Shown piece after piece: positions 5,145-9,389 of a DNA stretch of 9,389 nt. The position numbers and the translations under genes were made by a program. The notes under the pieces are model-generated. The model did no database searches, was not told the DNA's origin, and was given only the letters and a program-made list of their open reading frames with translations. Position 1 is the stretch's first letter. The number at the start of each line of letters is the position of its first letter. This stretch comes from Stenotrophomonas_A sp002429615 (GTDB lineage: Bacteria > Pseudomonadota > Gammaproteobacteria > Xanthomonadales > Xanthomonadaceae), in assembly GCA_031987425.1 (NCBI GenBank), contig DALZZL010000145.1:1-9389 (forward strand). The letters run 5' to 3'.

Positions 5145-5483
5145 TCAGGTTTCGCCATCCCCCGGCCGCAGCGGCGTCACCGTCGCCATCGCCGGCCCGG
5201 TGAACGACACCAGCTCGCCGCCGCGCAGCACCATCCGGCCACTGTGGCGGTCCACGCCATCGTGCGAATAGTCGAAGCGGAACGTCCGCTCCCACCCCAG
5301 CCGCCCATTGCCCAGGCGGCAGATCCGCGTGCCGATCGCATGCACGCTCTGGTCGAGCCACTGCACATCCGCCGCACGGCAGGCATTGCGCCCCAGGGTC
5401 TCGGCACGCTCGGCGGCGGCGCGGGCGGCGTTCCACCAGGCAAAGCCGGCGGCGCCGAAGATCATCAGCAGGATCAAGGTCAT
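5145..5483 (-). CDS. DUF3301-type small membrane-anchored protein
   Basis: 112 aa, function unknown. The N-terminus (residues 1-18, MTLILLMIFG then AAGFAWW) is a single hydrophobic segment, probably a membrane anchor. It is followed by an Ala/Arg/Glu-rich helix (19-35) containing 'GRNACRAADVQWLDQSV', and then an apparently beta-rich part (about 50-98) with 'CRLGNGRLGWERTFRFDYS', 'DRHSGRMVLRGGELVSF'. This layout (one helix, short helical linker, RxYxFEFS-like strands, then G-x-L-x-L-x-G-G) is what I recall for the DUF3301 family of gammaproteobacteria. The ATG at 5483 is chosen because it starts the hydrophobic segment. Upstream AGAG is only a weak ribosome-binding site, and the frame is open further upstream through non-family-like sequence. 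It is convergent with sspB and divergent from lhr. The gene is judged real from codon pattern and family resemblance. Confidence 0.8.
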   Translation of the reverse strand: MTLILLMIFGAAGFAWWNAARAAAERAETLGRNACRAADVQWLDQSVHAIGTRICRLGNGRLGWERTFRFDYSHDGVDRHSGRMVLRGGELVSFTGPAMATVTPLRPGDGET

Positions 5484-5608
5484 CGCCGCACTCTGCCAGC
5501 CGGCGCCGGCCCGCACAATCCGCCGCCAGCACCCTGAATCGATCAGCCGCGCCGGCTTGGCCTCGCCCCGCGATGGCCCCATTTCAGGGTTTCCCCGCCG
5601 CGCGGCGC

Positions 5609-5614
5609 TACCCT
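5609..5614 (+). promoter_or_regulatory. Possible -10 element of lhr
   Basis: TACCCT lies 28 bp before the lhr ATG, in the 159-bp divergent gap. No convincing -35 is visible at 16-18 bp. GAGG (5633-5636) is the likely ribosome-binding site, 6 nt before the ATG. The -10 call is weak; the ribosome-binding site call is better supported. Confidence 0.25.
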
Positions 5615-5642
5615 GCGCGCAGCGCGCTCCACGAGGCCTGCC

Positions 5643-9389
<3,747 letters not shown>

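Noticed and set aside
5000..5203. A 67-codon plus-strand frame through REPIN copy 2
   Set aside because: It translates REP and G-tract sequence, with no ribosome-binding site and no family resemblance, and runs into the convergent gene.
5499..5510. Perfect 12-bp palindrome GCCGGCGCCGGC upstream of the DUF3301-type gene as an operator
   Set aside because: It is made only of G and C, and palindromes of this kind are common in this composition. There is no second copy or known regulator site to support it.

Overview
The window is GC-rich, densely coded gammaproteobacterial DNA. The gene order (lytic transglycosylase, petA-petB-petC, sspA, sspB), the protein sequences and the GTAG-type REP repeats together suggest the family Xanthomonadaceae/Lysobacteraceae (Xanthomonas, Stenotrophomonas, Lysobacter, Luteimonas or Pseudoxanthomonas relatives). 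I cannot fix the genus from sequence alone. No phage, transposase, CRISPR, toxin or other island-type gene is visible. This looks like chromosomal core DNA rather than an accessory region.

Layout, left to right. (1) The 3' part of a lytic transglycosylase gene (2-685), followed by a hairpin. (2) A probable promoter (739-768) and the tightly packed petABC operon (852-3500), encoding the three catalytic subunits of the ubiquinol:cytochrome c oxidoreductase (bc1 complex). petA and petB are 2 bp apart, and petB and petC overlap by 8 bp. A strong hairpin starts 3 nt after the petC stop. (3) sspA (3665-4300), with its own leader hairpin just before the ribosome-binding site, then sspB (4378-4821), which may be translated from a leaderless mRNA. 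(4) A 323-bp gap between convergent genes (4822-5144), made almost entirely of repeats: a degenerate 9-bp tandem array, two near-identical 95-bp inverted REP pairs (REPINs), and between them a G10 tract and a 12-bp direct repeat. (5) A small minus-strand membrane-anchored DUF3301-type protein (5145-5483). (6) Divergent from it, a long lhr-type superfamily 2 helicase gene that starts at 5643 and is still open at the window end (1249 codons without a stop).

How the genes work together: PetABC form one respiratory complex, with the Rieske iron-sulfur protein, diheme cytochrome b and cytochrome c1 all showing their cofactor ligands. SspA (an RNA-polymerase-associated, GST-fold protein) and SspB (the adaptor that hands ssrA-tagged proteins to ClpXP) are the stringent-starvation pair. 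They sit downstream of the bc1 operon, as I recall for many beta- and gammaproteobacteria. Lhr is a nucleic-acid helicase of the DNA-repair/RNA-remodelling class with no obvious link to the respiratory genes.

I found no convincing undescribed system. The parts most worth a second look are the repeat-packed convergent intergenic region, the sspA leader hairpin, the possible leaderless start of sspB, and the beta/gamma-type variations in cytochrome b.
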